A stretch of 64,000 nt of DNA from Bugula neritina (taxonomy: Eukaryota > Bryozoa > Gymnolaemata > Cheilostomatida > Bugulidae), in contig OZ037767.1 of the NCBI GenBank assembly GCA_964035545.1, positions 11,017,081 to 11,081,080 on the forward strand, read 5' to 3'. The notes beneath the pieces were generated by a model. That model was not told where the DNA came from and searched no databases. It worked only from the letters and a program-made list of their open reading frames with translations. Position 1 is the stretch's first letter; the number at the start of each line of letters is the position of its first letter. Positions 13,884 through 25,695 of the stretch are shown piece after piece. The position numbers were made by a program, and so were the translations under genes.

Positions 13884-16800
13884 TCAGGCAGACATCTCAT
13901 TGCGCTCACTGCTACACGCCGGACAGGAATGTAGCATTTCATGAACAAACAAGTCACAGTCTAAACAGTAAAAGTTTCCACAAGCTGGACATGAGAACAC
14001 CTGTAAAATACATTCAAACATTACAACTGTAGGCTGTAACATGTATGCATTGTAGTTGGCATTTTGTGAGATAGACACATTGATAAATCATCATGCACAA
14101 AATAAAATATAATTACAAGAAAACAGAAAAGGCGGCTGCCAGCGGTGGAAAATTATTTCTTATTTAAATACCAGACTAGATTTGAAAGCTCAACTTACTG
14201 GAAGTTCCTTTAAAGGTTCCAGACATCCTGAACATTGTCTATAACAGAAAGAAAAATGATTCAATGATAATAGAAGTGAAGCACAGTGACTAAGATGACT
14301 GGTTAGCTAACGAGGAAGTAAAATGACACTGTCACCCGCCTTCACACCAAACAAAGAAGCTGCAAGCAATACATAACCACCCGCCACAACCTCTTTGGTT
14401 AGCTAACCGAGCTGCTACGTGTCTCTACAGGGTAGGGATCTGCAGGCTAGCAGCAATGGGAGGTTAGAAATAGATGTTCCTAAGAGCTGATTCCCAAATA
14501 CACAATTCTCTAGCAGCAACTGAGACCAGGGCATATCCTGGGTAATACCTCAAAATCTTGGGCAATAATCTGGATACCCTGGGTGATACCTGAATACCCT
14601 GAGCAATACCCTGGATATCCTGAGCAATACCCTGGATATCCAGGCTATTGCTCAGGATATCCTGGTTTAATATGTCTTGAGAGATTGGAAGCTGCTAATG
14701 TTTTAGATTTAATTCGTAGCATAATAAAGCTAGAACTTCAGTCTTCGCTAATAGCAAACTATTTTCTGCAGATTATTCTGGGCTTGAGGCTGCCTAAATG
14801 GGAATAGGAGAACAGCATGCACTTGCTAGTTGCTACAATGTATCAGCTCCACCACCACCTGCAGATCATTTGTTATTCAATATTTCTCACCTAAACTTTG
14901 AATTACTTGTGCTACAACCATCCAACATTGAGCATGTAAAACTGTATTTGAAATCTTAATTTTAATTGGTCAAATAAGAGCCACTGTTGCAGAAAAACTT
15001 TAGCCAAATACATTCAAAATCTCTGAAGTGAATTGAAATAAAAATATACGTGGGAGGCTTTACTGCTATAAAAATGGGCTTTAAAATATGGCAGGCAGCA
15101 ATCGTACTGAGTATAAGTTCTCCATTTGTGTATTTTGCATGCAGTGAATGCCTCCAGCAAAAAGCGCACAGTAGGTTTTGGGCAGTTCATTTTAACCACA
15201 TGCAAAATACAAGGAAATAGCGAGCTACATTCGATATGGTAGTCGGTTCATCATCCTAATTCTACACAATCGAATATTGGAGAACGCAAATGATAATATG
15301 AATAAAGCTTGACAAAGCAATTATAGGTTCGTTTATACCTTAACAGAGTCGAACGTTACTATTGGAAAGTTATTTTTCCCATCAATATGATTTTAATGAG
15401 TTTCTGTAAAGGGGTTCTTGAATGAGTAAAATTAAAAAAACTTGGTACTTTTTGGTGAAGGTATAAACACACCTTTAAATCAAAACCAAATTGTCAAACT
15501 GCTTTCTGATCCTGGAAGCAGTTCATCTGTAATACTGCCTCGCAACCTAAGCTTTAGAATGGTGTGTACTATTATGGTAATATGACATATGTGTTGTCAA
15601 ATTAAAGCCTAGTTTCCAACACAACATACCTCAGTGGGTCAGGTGGGAGGGTAGTGTGTTCTTCAAAAGGTTTAATAGGAAAAAGGTGGTGATATGACCT
15701 TGCTAAATGAGGGGCAGACACCAATATCAAACCTACAACATTGTTTATAGTTTTTATAGGGTTGATGGGAATCAATTCATGTGGTTTATAGTGGCATCCT
15801 AAAAGAGTTGACAAAAATCGTATATCATAAACACAGTCAAGTTTAAAATTAAAACCAACTAAAGTCATTTGCATCGTGAATTGTCATTCAATGTAGTGCT
15901 TTGAACAATATAGCAAGTTGTAGTAAACGCTACACTTAGGAAAGAGTAAGTTACACTCTGTACTTACCACATATTTGACATTCGACTGGCAGTTCACAGT
16001 ATTTGGACTGACACTGGGGGCAAATGTAACCCTTGTTACTGAGAGTTGAACCTTCCTTAGAGTCTTGATGGCTGCCAAATAGAAGAGACAAACCGTTGAC
16101 TAGTGATAACTGGAGTATGTGAAGTTATAGCATCTGATATTAGACAGTTACAGTGCACTTGGCTATTCTGAATTCATCTTTATTTCAGTGACATAATACA
16201 GCAGTCTCCTCAGAACTCAACTCAATTACTGTTGAATAAAATGTATATACAATGCATTTTATTCATAGGGGGACAGTTTGTTATTTTTATGTATGTATAA
16301 AAATATATGTGTGTGCGTGTGAGGGGTGTATTTATAATTAACATCTATAATTCATTATTATATGATTATATAAATTTATTAGTAATTATCAGTATCCTAT
16401 AATAAAGCATCCATACTGTTTTACATACAAATAAACCACCTACCAAACACACATGGATGGCTTTTCTCTCCCTGTTACGCTGTAGTGGCTGGGAAAACCC
16501 ATTTTGATAAGAGATGATTCCACATTACTCTGTAACCAGATAGACAAAACAACTTCAACTCAAACCAGCTATAAGAATTAGCAGAATTATAAAACTCAAT
16601 AGTTAATAGCAAAATTGTTGGCCTCCAAAAACATAAGTGGGTCATTTTATTTAATTTAGTACACACTGGAAATTTCCAGTTTTAGCTACTTTTTTCAATT
16701 TAGCTGCTAATGAACATGGGTTTTTACCCAAAACTAGTAACGTAACGGTACGCAATTCAAATTAGCTAAATAATTAGGAAAAAACATGGGAAATCAAGCA

Positions 16801-19800
16801 AAATTCACAATAACCCTGATTATTTAGGTGTATTTATTGACATTTTACTAGCTTTGGGCAAAAACCCATGTTCATTAGCAGCTAAATCGTGAAAAATAGC
16901 TAAAAACTTGAGATCTCTAGTGTACTAAATTAAGTAGAATGACCCAAGTATTATAGACAAAGTGAAAAATCAAACTACAGCCAAAATATAGAAGCGGTAC
17001 GTGTTGTACTCACAGCGCTGGCTTGAGGCATTGCATGAGAGTTGAGCAGGTCCTTGAAAGTGCTTTCATCTAGTATTATTCCATAGGTGCCTGCAAGTGA
17101 CAGTGAAAGGCATATATTATATTCATCTGGTCATAAAGTTAGGGATTTGTGTTCTGCTGAAATATCTTGAATCTGAGGCATGGCTCACATACACCTAATA
17201 CATGGTTCACACACACCTAATACATGGTTCACATACCTAATACATGGTTCACACACACCTAATACATGGTTCACACACACCAAATACATGGTTCACATAC
17301 ACCTAATACATTGTTCACAGTTCACATACACCTAATACATGGCTCACACACACCTATTACATGGTTCACATTCCTAATACATGGTTCACACACACCAAAT
17401 ACATGGCTCACGCACACCTATTACATGGTTCACATACACCTAATACATTGTTCACAGTTCACATACACCTAATACATGGTTCACACACACCTAATACATG
17501 GTTCACATACACCTAATACATGGCTCACACACACCTAATACATGGTTCACACACACCTAATACATGGTTCACATACACCTAATACATGACTCACACACAC
17601 AGTCACACATACATACAAACATGTGCAAACACCTAAAGACATATGCAGACACCTACAGACACCAGAATACACTAGCAAACCAACCTGATGTTTTATTACA
17701 AAGTTCTTTACAGATTCTGACTTCAGCAGCTAAACCAATGACTGAGCACTTTACTGCGTTCTTTGCCAGAGAATCTATGGTGAGGTGAATATCCGAGGGG
17801 TCACAGGTCGTTAGACTGCTCATGATGATGACTATCTATGACATGCATACATGTATCACTTATAGCATGTACTCAATGTATGTAGTAGTGTAATTATATA
17901 TACGATGTACCAGAAAAATAAAAATGCTAAGTCGAATGTACCAAATATTGCCAATATATTACACTAGCACTGCAGGTGAAATGCAATGCACGATTTGAGT
18001 GACCAATGTTGTCAGTGATGATTCATGCATATGCATTACATTGTGGGGAGATCCTGAATACCCAAATATTACCTCTTATTTAAATTATACGTTAATTAGT
18101 CAAGTAGCATTTTACTCAGCTGCAAGTTAGCTGAAGAAACAATTACTATGTAAACATAAACAGTAGACTAGATGCAGTTTTGACTATTAGTAGCCAACAC
18201 TTCCGTAAGCAGAAACTCTGAGCTAGGGTGGGTTTGAGAGTTTCATTTGTTTTTGTTATATTTAGTCTAAAGTGAAAGAGAAAATACATATAACTGAAAA
18301 TATTGACAAAGCACTGTGGGGCAATAGCACTGAACAAGCCATAAATATAGTATTCTTAAAATTATGCTGCATAGTTCAAACTGTACTCCCAGTTTTGTCT
18401 GTAGTGCTCTATTTACTATATTTCTATTGAGCCATGATTAAACAAAATGTAATCTTCGTGAAATTTGTGTGTTAACACTACGGACTGCATACCAATGCTC
18501 TATTTATAAAATATTCCTGACGTGACTCATCAAAAACTCTTTTCACAATTTGTGGTTCAGGTACTTGTTTTATATTTTTAAAAGTTCCATTTTTACAGTT
18601 AATGGAATTCAATCATAATCCCAGTAACCTTTGCAAAGGCTGAATTGAATTAATGATAGGGGTTGACAACTACCAACCAACCTCTTTACTAGTGTGAGGT
18701 GGCACATGCTTCAGCGTTTGGTAGGCCAACTCCAAACTGTTCTGTAGAGAAAACTCTCCTTTGCATTGGTTATGCTTTAACTTCTTCAAAACTCCAGTGA
18801 GCCTTTGGGGGTTGCCTTTAATAATAAGTAATAAAAATGCTTCAAATTATAAATAAAAATGACAAACTTTCACTTTGACATAAAGCTGAGTGCATGCATC
18901 ATTGGCCAAGGCAGTATATACTATATAGAACATAGATAATTAAGAGGTTTTGGCAAATATTGTAAGGAGTAAAATTGCCATGTCAAAAAGAGGGCATGGT
19001 GATGACAGTGACTAATGCCACACAGATAAATACAGGTGCTAGTAGATATAGTAATATGGCAGGTAAACACAGGTGCCAACATGTGCATATATACTAGCAT
19101 GTTAAGCGAAACAGATGAATAAATTTCACACAAGTTAATGAATGCTAAAAAATACCTCCCAGTTCAGCAACTCTTTCAGCACGCTTGTTGCAGGAGGAAA
19201 TTATTCCCAGCTGACTGATCGGATTTTGGTCAAAATATGAGTCGACAAACAATTCACATAACTACAAAAAGTCAACTATAGTCAGTCACCTTAAGAACTA
19301 TGATGAACTGCAATATGTTTAAAATATTAGGTATAACTTTTAGTGACTTCCTTTAGTTAACTTTGCAACAACAAAAAATTTTAATCTAAAGTTTAAAATA
19401 ATCTCTAGTTTATAAGTATTACTCCAACTATGAAGAAAAGAATGGTAAGTCATGTGGAGATGCTGAGAGGCACAAACAACAAACAACCGCAGCCAGGTAA
19501 GCACTTGGTGGTCATACTACTAGCATAGTGTAAGCTGGCAACTATCTTTATTTAGGCTTTCAACTTGCCTAACATTATGAATCACCCAAGAGTCAGATGT
19601 GACTATTGCATTATGCACTCACTTGACTGTTTGCAATCTGTTGTTAGCATTATATGCTGCATATAATAAGACAAGCAAAGTGATCTATAATTCTACATTT
19701 TTCCATTAAATGACTAGTACAATGAGAATATTCACCAAATTTCAGCGCATGCATCATAAGGTACACATTTCTGGCAACTTTCACCACCCAGCAATTCAAC

Positions 19801-21490
19801 TGTACCTTTATAGCAGAGTGCCATCGAGTAGGGTGAAGGTCTTTATCATTCATCGAGCTTGAGCAATCCAACACTAGAAAGGTATGCCTCATCTAAAACA
19901 GCGTTATCTAGTCAGCATAGGTAAAAAGTCTTTAAGTCAGCAATATTATTATACTTTCGAAAATAGGCCAAATTAGCTTTTATTGCACATATTTTAGTTA
20001 GACTCTACCATTCCCAATCTTGTGTTGGGCACTCTACTAGCCCGCAGTCTTTTTCTAGCCTTCTGGATCTCCGCAACACTTGCCTGCAGTGTCCCATCTT
20101 GATCTTCAGTAATTGCCTCCCTTAAAAATTTGAATAAATCAATTGGTTATTGAACAAGTCTGCACCGCAAACGAACCCAACAAACTGTGAGATTTATTGG
20201 AGACTAGCCACTAATGAAATCGTCACCAAACTTCATTAAATATAATGAATGACTAAACATTTATTAAACAAAATTAAGACATTTACAGTTTTTATTGTCT
20301 AACTGCTAAAAGACAAAATTTAAGTTCAAGTTTGATTATTTGACTTAACGTTCAATTAGCTAAAGGTAAGCTTTAGCATTGTTGAGACTTCCTATACTTG
20401 AATTTTAAACGAAACACTCTATTTAGATTAATTCAACTCATAGATAACTTCGAAAGCTACAGGTATGTGAAACAATATACTTAGAAACACATAATCACAG
20501 TTTGAAATACATACCAAACTGATGCATCACATAGGACTTGCATTTAAAAATATTAAATTTAGTAAAAAAAATACGGTAAAATAATGTACAAGTAAATCAA
20601 AATCCACAACTATAATACTAATAGCTCTAAAAAATTGAATGTAATGTTTAAGAATAATTTGATAAGATAGTTGCAATAATTTTTCTGTCGAAGGCAGTAA
20701 TTTGAGGGCACAAAATTACCTGCATTTCAATTTTCAGACTAACTTCAATCTATCTTTCTACACATATTCATAAATATAACTTAAATAATTATAGTGAAAT
20801 AGTTATAGTAAATGTATAGTGACAAACACAATAAAACTTATAATTAATTCAATACTAATAAATTAGTTAAAATAATTATGAATTTTACACTTAATTAACT
20901 TCACTATAATTAGAAATACAATTAGTATCTCTTTTACCTTAGTTCATAGTTGCACTATTTATATTACTAATTAGTCATGATGATTATATTTTTCTTCTAC
21001 TTCTAGTGTAATTTACAATAATAATAAGCATAAATCTCGTTTAGTAAAGTGGTTAATTAATTAAACTAATGTAGTGTTGAGTTTACCCAGTGGTCCCCGT
21101 GGTGTAATGGTTAGCACACTTGCTTGCAAGCCGGAGGTCTCGGGTTCAATTTTCCAGTGGGTCAAAATTATTTTACAACTAACTCAACTAAATAAATATA
21201 ATTATAATATTAATATTGGACTGAATAAATTAGCACCAATAGCAATATTGCTGAAACTGCATAGTCATACTCATAGTGATAATAAACATAATATTACTAT
21301 TAATATTGATAGTTTTAACATTGTGATTATAATAATTACTATTATTACAGCTACACAGTTATTGAAACTAAAAGTTTTAGTTAATAGCTCACCAGGTTTT
21401 TTCATAGCCGGTTTCCCACCGGTAATTGGCATCGACTGCACCAGTTTCATTTTCATCACCAACGTTGGCTGCTGCCTTATACATAGACAT
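13884..21490 (-). CDS. GTF2H2: TFIIH core subunit p44/SSL1 (12 exons, 404 aa)
   Basis: p44 is a core subunit of TFIIH that binds and stimulates the XPD helicase in nucleotide excision repair and transcription initiation. Exons in transcript order: 21393-21490, 20009-20120, 19806-19892, 19156-19261, 18682-18815, 17685-17835, 17014-17090, 16444-16529, 15968-16071, 15630-15732, 14199-14238, 13884-14000. The 1215 nt close in phase. Exon 1 gives [11 protein letters not shown], joined to EAITEDQDG. The vWA domain starts at [13 protein letters not shown] and has a DCSSS site (about residues 79-83). [18 protein letters not shown] and [13 protein letters not shown] follow. A C4 zinc finger ([18 protein letters not shown]), then [16 protein letters not shown], then a C-terminal C4C4 RING ending [18 protein letters not shown] complete it. 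Human p44 is 395 aa. Two ATGs (21490 and 21484) lie two codons apart at the start. Introns hold a hairpin MITE, a 22-nt minisatellite and a palindromic array. Confidence 0.95.
14522..14672. repeat. Palindromic minisatellite in GTF2H2 intron
   Basis: Units close to CCTGAGCAATACCCTGGATA repeat in tandem. The last copy is inverted (TATCCAGGCTATTGCTCAGG), so the right half can fold into a near-perfect hairpin of more than 20 bp centred near 14642. It lies between the exons at 14199-14238 and 15630-15732. The Tyr/Pro/Gly-rich open frame over it is a repeat artefact. Confidence 0.75.
16638..16946. mobile_element. Hairpin MITE with about 115-bp terminal inverted repeats
   Basis: The left arm begins TGGGTCATTTTATTTAATTT and the right arm ends with its near reverse complement, AAATTAAGTAGAATGACCCA. 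The arms keep matching inwards through TTTAGCTGCTAATGAACATG with scattered mismatches for about 115 bp. The roughly 309-bp element has no open frame, lies wholly in the GTF2H2 intron between 16529 and 17014, and does not disturb either splice site. I could not fix a target-site duplication. Confidence 0.8.
17181..17595. repeat. 22-nt minisatellite, about 18-19 copies, in GTF2H2 intron
   Basis: The core CCTAATACATGGTTCACACA repeats about every 22 nt with CACACACA/CATACA variants and some shorter units. It ends 90 nt from the minus-strand donor of the exon at 17685-17835. The His/Thr-rich open frames over it come from the repeat. Confidence 0.9.
21092..21163 (+). repeat. tRNA-derived SINE-like head (pol III A and B boxes)
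   Basis: TGGTGTAATGGTTAGCAC is a good tRNA D-arm/A-box, and GGTTCAATTTT at the right spacing resembles a B-box. The acceptor arm and anticodon stem do not pair well and the T-arm is mismatched. I therefore read it as the tRNA-like 5' head of a SINE or a decayed tRNA, not a working tRNA gene. It lies in GTF2H2 intron 1, antisense to that gene. Confidence 0.55.
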
Positions 21491-22258
21491 GCTGCAACTT
21501 TTAAATGAAGGAGAAAAATAAAATCAGTTTTTTCTAATTATTTTATGAATTTAACCAGCCAATAGCAATAGGCGTAGTAGTAGTACTAGTATTAGACTTA
21601 GTACTAGTACTAGTAGGGGTGGAACTGGAAGTGGAAGCTCTACTGGAACTCTTGGACTTTAGATTTTAATTTTTAAATGTTTGAAGTTGAAAATCAAAAT
21701 AAATTTAGAACTTCATAGAACTGCTATTAAAATAGTCACTACTTCAATTTTGTGGTTTTGCTTATGCAGAGCAAAGTGGTGAATGCCGAACAACTGATAC
21801 TAACTACAAAATTGGTTAACGTTTGGTAAACCACTCTGTACCAAGGGAATGCAGGCGGAACTGTGTTAAGTTAAAATAAACTTGAATCATTAGAAGCTGA
21901 AAGAATGCTAGTAAGTATTGAAGTAGCATTATTGGTTAAAATTACAAATTATTATTTCCTATTTGTCAATTGAAGTTGATCGACAAGGTCAAGGCACATT
22001 TTTGGGAGTGTTCTAGGTCAGGGTTACACTATAATTATTTCAAATCGGTCTAGTATGCGAGAGAATGTAATACAATGTAATACTTATATTATACTTAATA
22101 CTTGCACTATACTATTAGTATTACTAATGCTATAACCAAGTGAGACGATTATTCTTAAGATATTTTCTAGGTGTTTGTCATTCGTTGACACAATGTTAAA
22201 CAAAAGGATAAGCAAAATAAAAATATTCAGTTAAATAATCTCTTAATTTAAGTTCCTA

Positions 22259-22336
22259 ATAGTAATAGTAAATGTAATACTAATACTAATAGTAATACTA
22301 ATACTAATAGTAATAGTAATAGTAATACTAATTCTG
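22259..22336. repeat. TAATAG/TAATAC microsatellite
   Basis: Repeated hexamer-like AATAGT and AATACT units. Similar tracts recur at about 5157, 7120 and 53690, so this is a common simple repeat of this genome. Confidence 0.8.
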
Positions 22337-22560
22337 GTCACAAAGTCAAATACCTAAGTCGAACTCTAAGGGCTAACCGCTAAGGTGAGGTTTTTTGTTG
22401 TTGTGTTTACATTCACTTTCAGTGAGTTCAACGGTATTACTATAACTATAAGTATAGCTAAAAGATATTGCCGCACAAGTCACCATAAGTATGACTGTAT
22501 GAGTAAACTCAACACTACATTAGTTTAATTAATTGACCACCTTACTAAACGAGATTTATG

Positions 22561-23415
22561 ATTGTAAGTCACCACAAACAGATTTCCCTTCAGTTTCTAC
22601 CACCAATCCATATTTTATATGGAATTAAAAGTAAGTTTATAACTTGTTAATTTTTTAATTTTTTTAACGGCTAAAGTCTTTTGTATCTTTGTGATTAGAG
22701 TGCTTGGTAATTAATGATTCTAACATGCATAGTGAGTGTTTTGTGCACTGTAAAATTGCGTTCCAACAGCAGGGAGGTACAAATGTATCTATCAACTACA
22801 AGTATTAGTAAGCTTGCATGGTGCATTCTTTATTCTTAAGACACTTTTGTCTTTTTATAAGCGTGGCTTAAGATACATTTCTTTAATATGTTGAAAAAGT
22901 TCAGTGCGAGTTTATTTCATGTTTTCTACAAAGCTTTTAAAACCATTGCACTTTGACAGCAAAGCTGCCTGTGGTACAGTGTCTGGCTAAAAAGTCTCTT
23001 TGGTTTGTTTCAACACAAACATTTAAATAACCACCATCAGAACAAACAAAAATTTTGAAAAGCAGCAAGGGTTAAGGTCAAAGTGAACAATTTTTTATTC
23101 AAATCATTTACTCCCTCAGTGTCAGCTTGGATTTCCAATAGCTTCCATTAGGATAGATAACTTTTTTCAACAGTACTGCTGAATTGCATAATTAGAGTTT
23201 TTTTAATGCAGCATGTTGATAAGTATAAAAATGTTGGAGGCCTTATGCAAAAGCTTCAAATTTTCTTATATTCGAAAAGTTACCCTCAATAAAGCGCTGC
23301 TATAAACACATATTTTTAAATATGAATCTACAATTCTACATGTATTTGTAATTTTTGGAAGTGCTACAATTATAGTCATGGTTTTATTTATTTGCAGGGG
23401 TGAATTTATGCTACT
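22561..23415. other. Upstream region of the fucosyltransferase gene
   Basis: No coding frame with family resemblance is visible. TTTATTTGCAG ending at 23397 is a strong 3' splice site 18 nt before the ATG at 23416. An upstream non-coding exon, and hence a 5'-UTR intron, is therefore likely. The same interval lies upstream of GTF2H2, which is transcribed the other way. Confidence 0.5.
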
Positions 23416-24828
23416 ATGGAACTACTAAAAACTAAAAAAGGACGGTTCGTTATTCTTGTGGTCTCTGTTTCGGTTATAGGATATTTGTGTAGTTATACCT
23501 TTTCTAAGACCACTATCACCAATAACATTTCTGGATATGCAAAGACTGTGCTGAATTTTGACCGTGGTCAAATAAGACAGCATGAGAACAAATCTTTTTC
23601 TGATATAAGCACTACTACACCCACTAAACACGAGGAAATCTTCCATAGTCGCTGTTACAATCCACCTAAGCACAAACGAGTTACACATCCTCTAACAGCT
23701 CAGCAGATTGCAGACTCTCTTGCTAAAAGAATTGAAATTTCTCCTCGGACTTTGCAAGACATTACCGAGGCAATAGAGCTCAATGTTATAAGTATTAACG
23801 AAAGCGATATAAATAATATAAAGATAATCTTAGGTTACCATGGTTACGAGCATACACCCCATTATACTTGGTACAACTTCACTCACTGTGAATACACAAA
23901 CTGCATCCCACTAAATCCACATAGAAGCCCTAGTCACCCAATGGCTCCTACCTCTGTAGCACAAGCAGCAAGTATCATGCTCTTTAACTTGGTGGAAATG
24001 TACCTAGGCACAACACTCAAAAATATCCCTCGTAGAAGTGATCAGTATTTTGGAGTTACCTCCCTTGAATCTACGGGATACTCATACAATGTTATGTCTC
24101 CTAATTTGAATGGACTGATCAACATGACGTTGACATATCACAGGAAGTCCACTGTTCCCGAATGGCATATTTTTAGGGCTTGTATTGATAAGCGTGAGCA
24201 GAAAAAGCATTCTGTTAACTATGCAGCAAGAAAGACTAAAGGTGCATTGGCCTATGTTAGCAACTGTTTCTCTATGCAGTATAACCGCTTGGATCTTATG
24301 AGAAAACTCTCTAAGTTTGTGCCAGTTGATATCTATGGCTCATGTGGAGCACCTGATCCCTGTGGGAGTTTGGAGTCTTCACAAAAGTCAAAATGCTCCG
24401 CAAAACTTCATCAACAATACCACTTCTATTTGAGCTTTGAAAACTCGCTGTGTGAAGACTACATAACAGAGAAGTTCTGGGACAGGTTATCAGATCCTGA
24501 CTATATGCTGCCAGTAGCCATGGGAGGCTTGAGAGTGCAAGAGTATGTTGAGCAGGCTCCTCCTAACTCTTTCCTACATGTCAGAAATTTCACCACTGTT
24601 GAGAAGCTTGGAAAATATTTAAGTTATTTAATGAAAAATCCAACAGAATACAATGCTTATCATGAATGGCGCGAGAGCTGGCATGCATTTAAAAGGCCCA
24701 TCTACACGAGATTCCCTTCTTGTGAGTTGTGCAAAATTGCTAACGAAAAGCCTTCTATGCCTGCTGATGATGACTTGTCCACAAAATATAACAATCCAGC
24801 ATTCTGTAGCAGCTATACTTATAGTTGA
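23416..24828 (+). CDS. GT10 alpha-1,3-fucosyltransferase-like, uninterrupted 470-aa coding exon
   Basis: Predicted Golgi type II enzyme that moves fucose from GDP-fucose onto N- or O-glycans. A short cytoplasmic tail (MELLKTKKGRF) is followed by a hydrophobic anchor at about residues 11-30, a stem, and a GT10 catalytic domain. Family landmarks are VSNCF with a following arginine (about 279-290), VDIYGSCG (about 304-311), and YHFYLSFENSLCEDYITEKF (about 336-355), the GDP-fucose-binding signature. NFT and NMT sequons are present. The tryptophan often found a few residues before SNC is replaced here (KGALAYVSNC). A 3' splice site just upstream suggests the only intron is in the 5' UTR. GT10 subfamily and acceptor specificity cannot be read from sequence. 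ATTAAA at 24980-24985 is a possible poly(A) signal. Confidence 0.9.
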   Translation: MELLKTKKGRFVILVVSVSVIGYLCSYTFSKTTITNNISGYAKTVLNFDRGQIRQHENKSFSDISTTTPTKHEEIFHSRCYNPPKHKRVTHPLTAQQIADSLAKRIEISPRTLQDITEAIELNVISINESDINNIKIILGYHGYEHTPHYTWYNFTHCEYTNCIPLNPHRSPSHPMAPTSVAQAASIMLFNLVEMYLGTTLKNIPRRSDQYFGVTSLESTGYSYNVMSPNLNGLINMTLTYHRKSTVPEWHIFRACIDKREQKKHSVNYAARKTKGALAYVSNCFSMQYNRLDLMRKLSKFVPVDIYGSCGAPDPCGSLESSQKSKCSAKLHQQYHFYLSFENSLCEDYITEKFWDRLSDPDYMLPVAMGGLRVQEYVEQAPPNSFLHVRNFTTVEKLGKYLSYLMKNPTEYNAYHEWRESWHAFKRPIYTRFPSCELCKIANEKPSMPADDDLSTKYNNPAFCSSYTYS

Positions 24829-25695
24829 ATTTTATTGTTCACCACTCATACTACTTGTGTATATTTTTGGAGTTTTTCAAGTTTTTTTTCAAGTTCTATG
24901 TGCTACCTGATCACAAGTTTTTTTACGCTGAACAACCTTGTCTTTAGGCTTTCTACTACTCAACAAAGAAACTTATGATATTAAATACTATATTTTCCAT
25001 TTTATACTGATTTTTGCTTCCTGAAAACCCCTTTACTTTTCACTAGCTTATTTATCTTGACCTTCCATTTTGTTGATTTTAAAGATTGTTATGTGTTATA
25101 CTGTATTTTGTTATTGTAATTTTAGTTTGTAGAATGTATAAAAATTAGATAAGACAAGGAATCATATATATAATAACATATATACATAATATATATACAT
25201 AATATATATTATACACATTTATTTAATTATATATTATGACTTGTTACTTCATCAGTAGTGTTCTGCTTTTAATTATACAAGATACATGAAAAATTGGTTC
25301 AATTATAACTGTTTAAATGTCATACTATTATCAGTTTATTTTCCTTTAACATAAAGTGGTAGCCATTATAGCATACTAGCGTCATGTGTGACCAAAAGTT
25401 AATCTCAGATTATTTCATGTAAATCTAGTCAGACTTCCTTCTACACAATCATTAAACACAAATTCCCCTGCTGCACCTAAACTGACAATTGGTTCTGAAT
25501 CATATTTCCAAGCTGATGCAGTTGAGACAAATGTCAACAGAGAACTCAGCCCAGAAGCTAATAGCCCATGGCAGTCACACAATTAGTTTCTCTACAGATC
25601 ATCAGTTCAGTAGATGGTGATATAAATATACTAGCATCTGAGTATGATCTGGGGAATCAGTTGTTCTTTCCTACTGTTCAAAGCTCCAAGCACTT
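24829..25695. other. Gap between fucosyltransferase and astacin genes
   Basis: It contains the fucosyltransferase 3' UTR and an AT-rich tract of ATATAC/ATAATATAT repeats (about 25163-25225). The last few hundred bases are probably the promoter and 5' UTR of the astacin gene. Open frames at 25568 and 25644 are in other frames than the signal peptide that starts at 25696. Confidence 0.5.

Larger units (their letters stand above)
21029..22560. repeat. 58-bp inverted repeat pair, 1532 bp outer span, around GTF2H2 exon 1
   Basis: Positions 21029-21086 are the reverse complement of 22503-22560 with only two mismatches. The left arm begins CATAAATCTCGTTTAGTAAA and the right arm ends TTTACTAAACGAGATTTATG apart from those changes. 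TTACAAT just outside the left arm recurs outside the right arm after a short indel. The interval contains a tRNA-derived SINE-like head, GTF2H2 exon 1 and a TAATAGTAATAC microsatellite. Two copies of a dispersed element in opposite orientation is the simplest reading. Confidence 0.85.

Noticed and set aside
17170-17595. Possible CRISPR-like array of regularly spaced repeats
   Set aside because: The units are contiguous with no unique spacers, and the DNA is eukaryotic. It is a minisatellite. The same applies to the arrays at 48666 and 59455.
21092-21163. Functional tRNA gene
   Set aside because: The A-box is good, but the acceptor and anticodon stems do not pair and the T-arm is mismatched. 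The sequence is closer to a SINE head.
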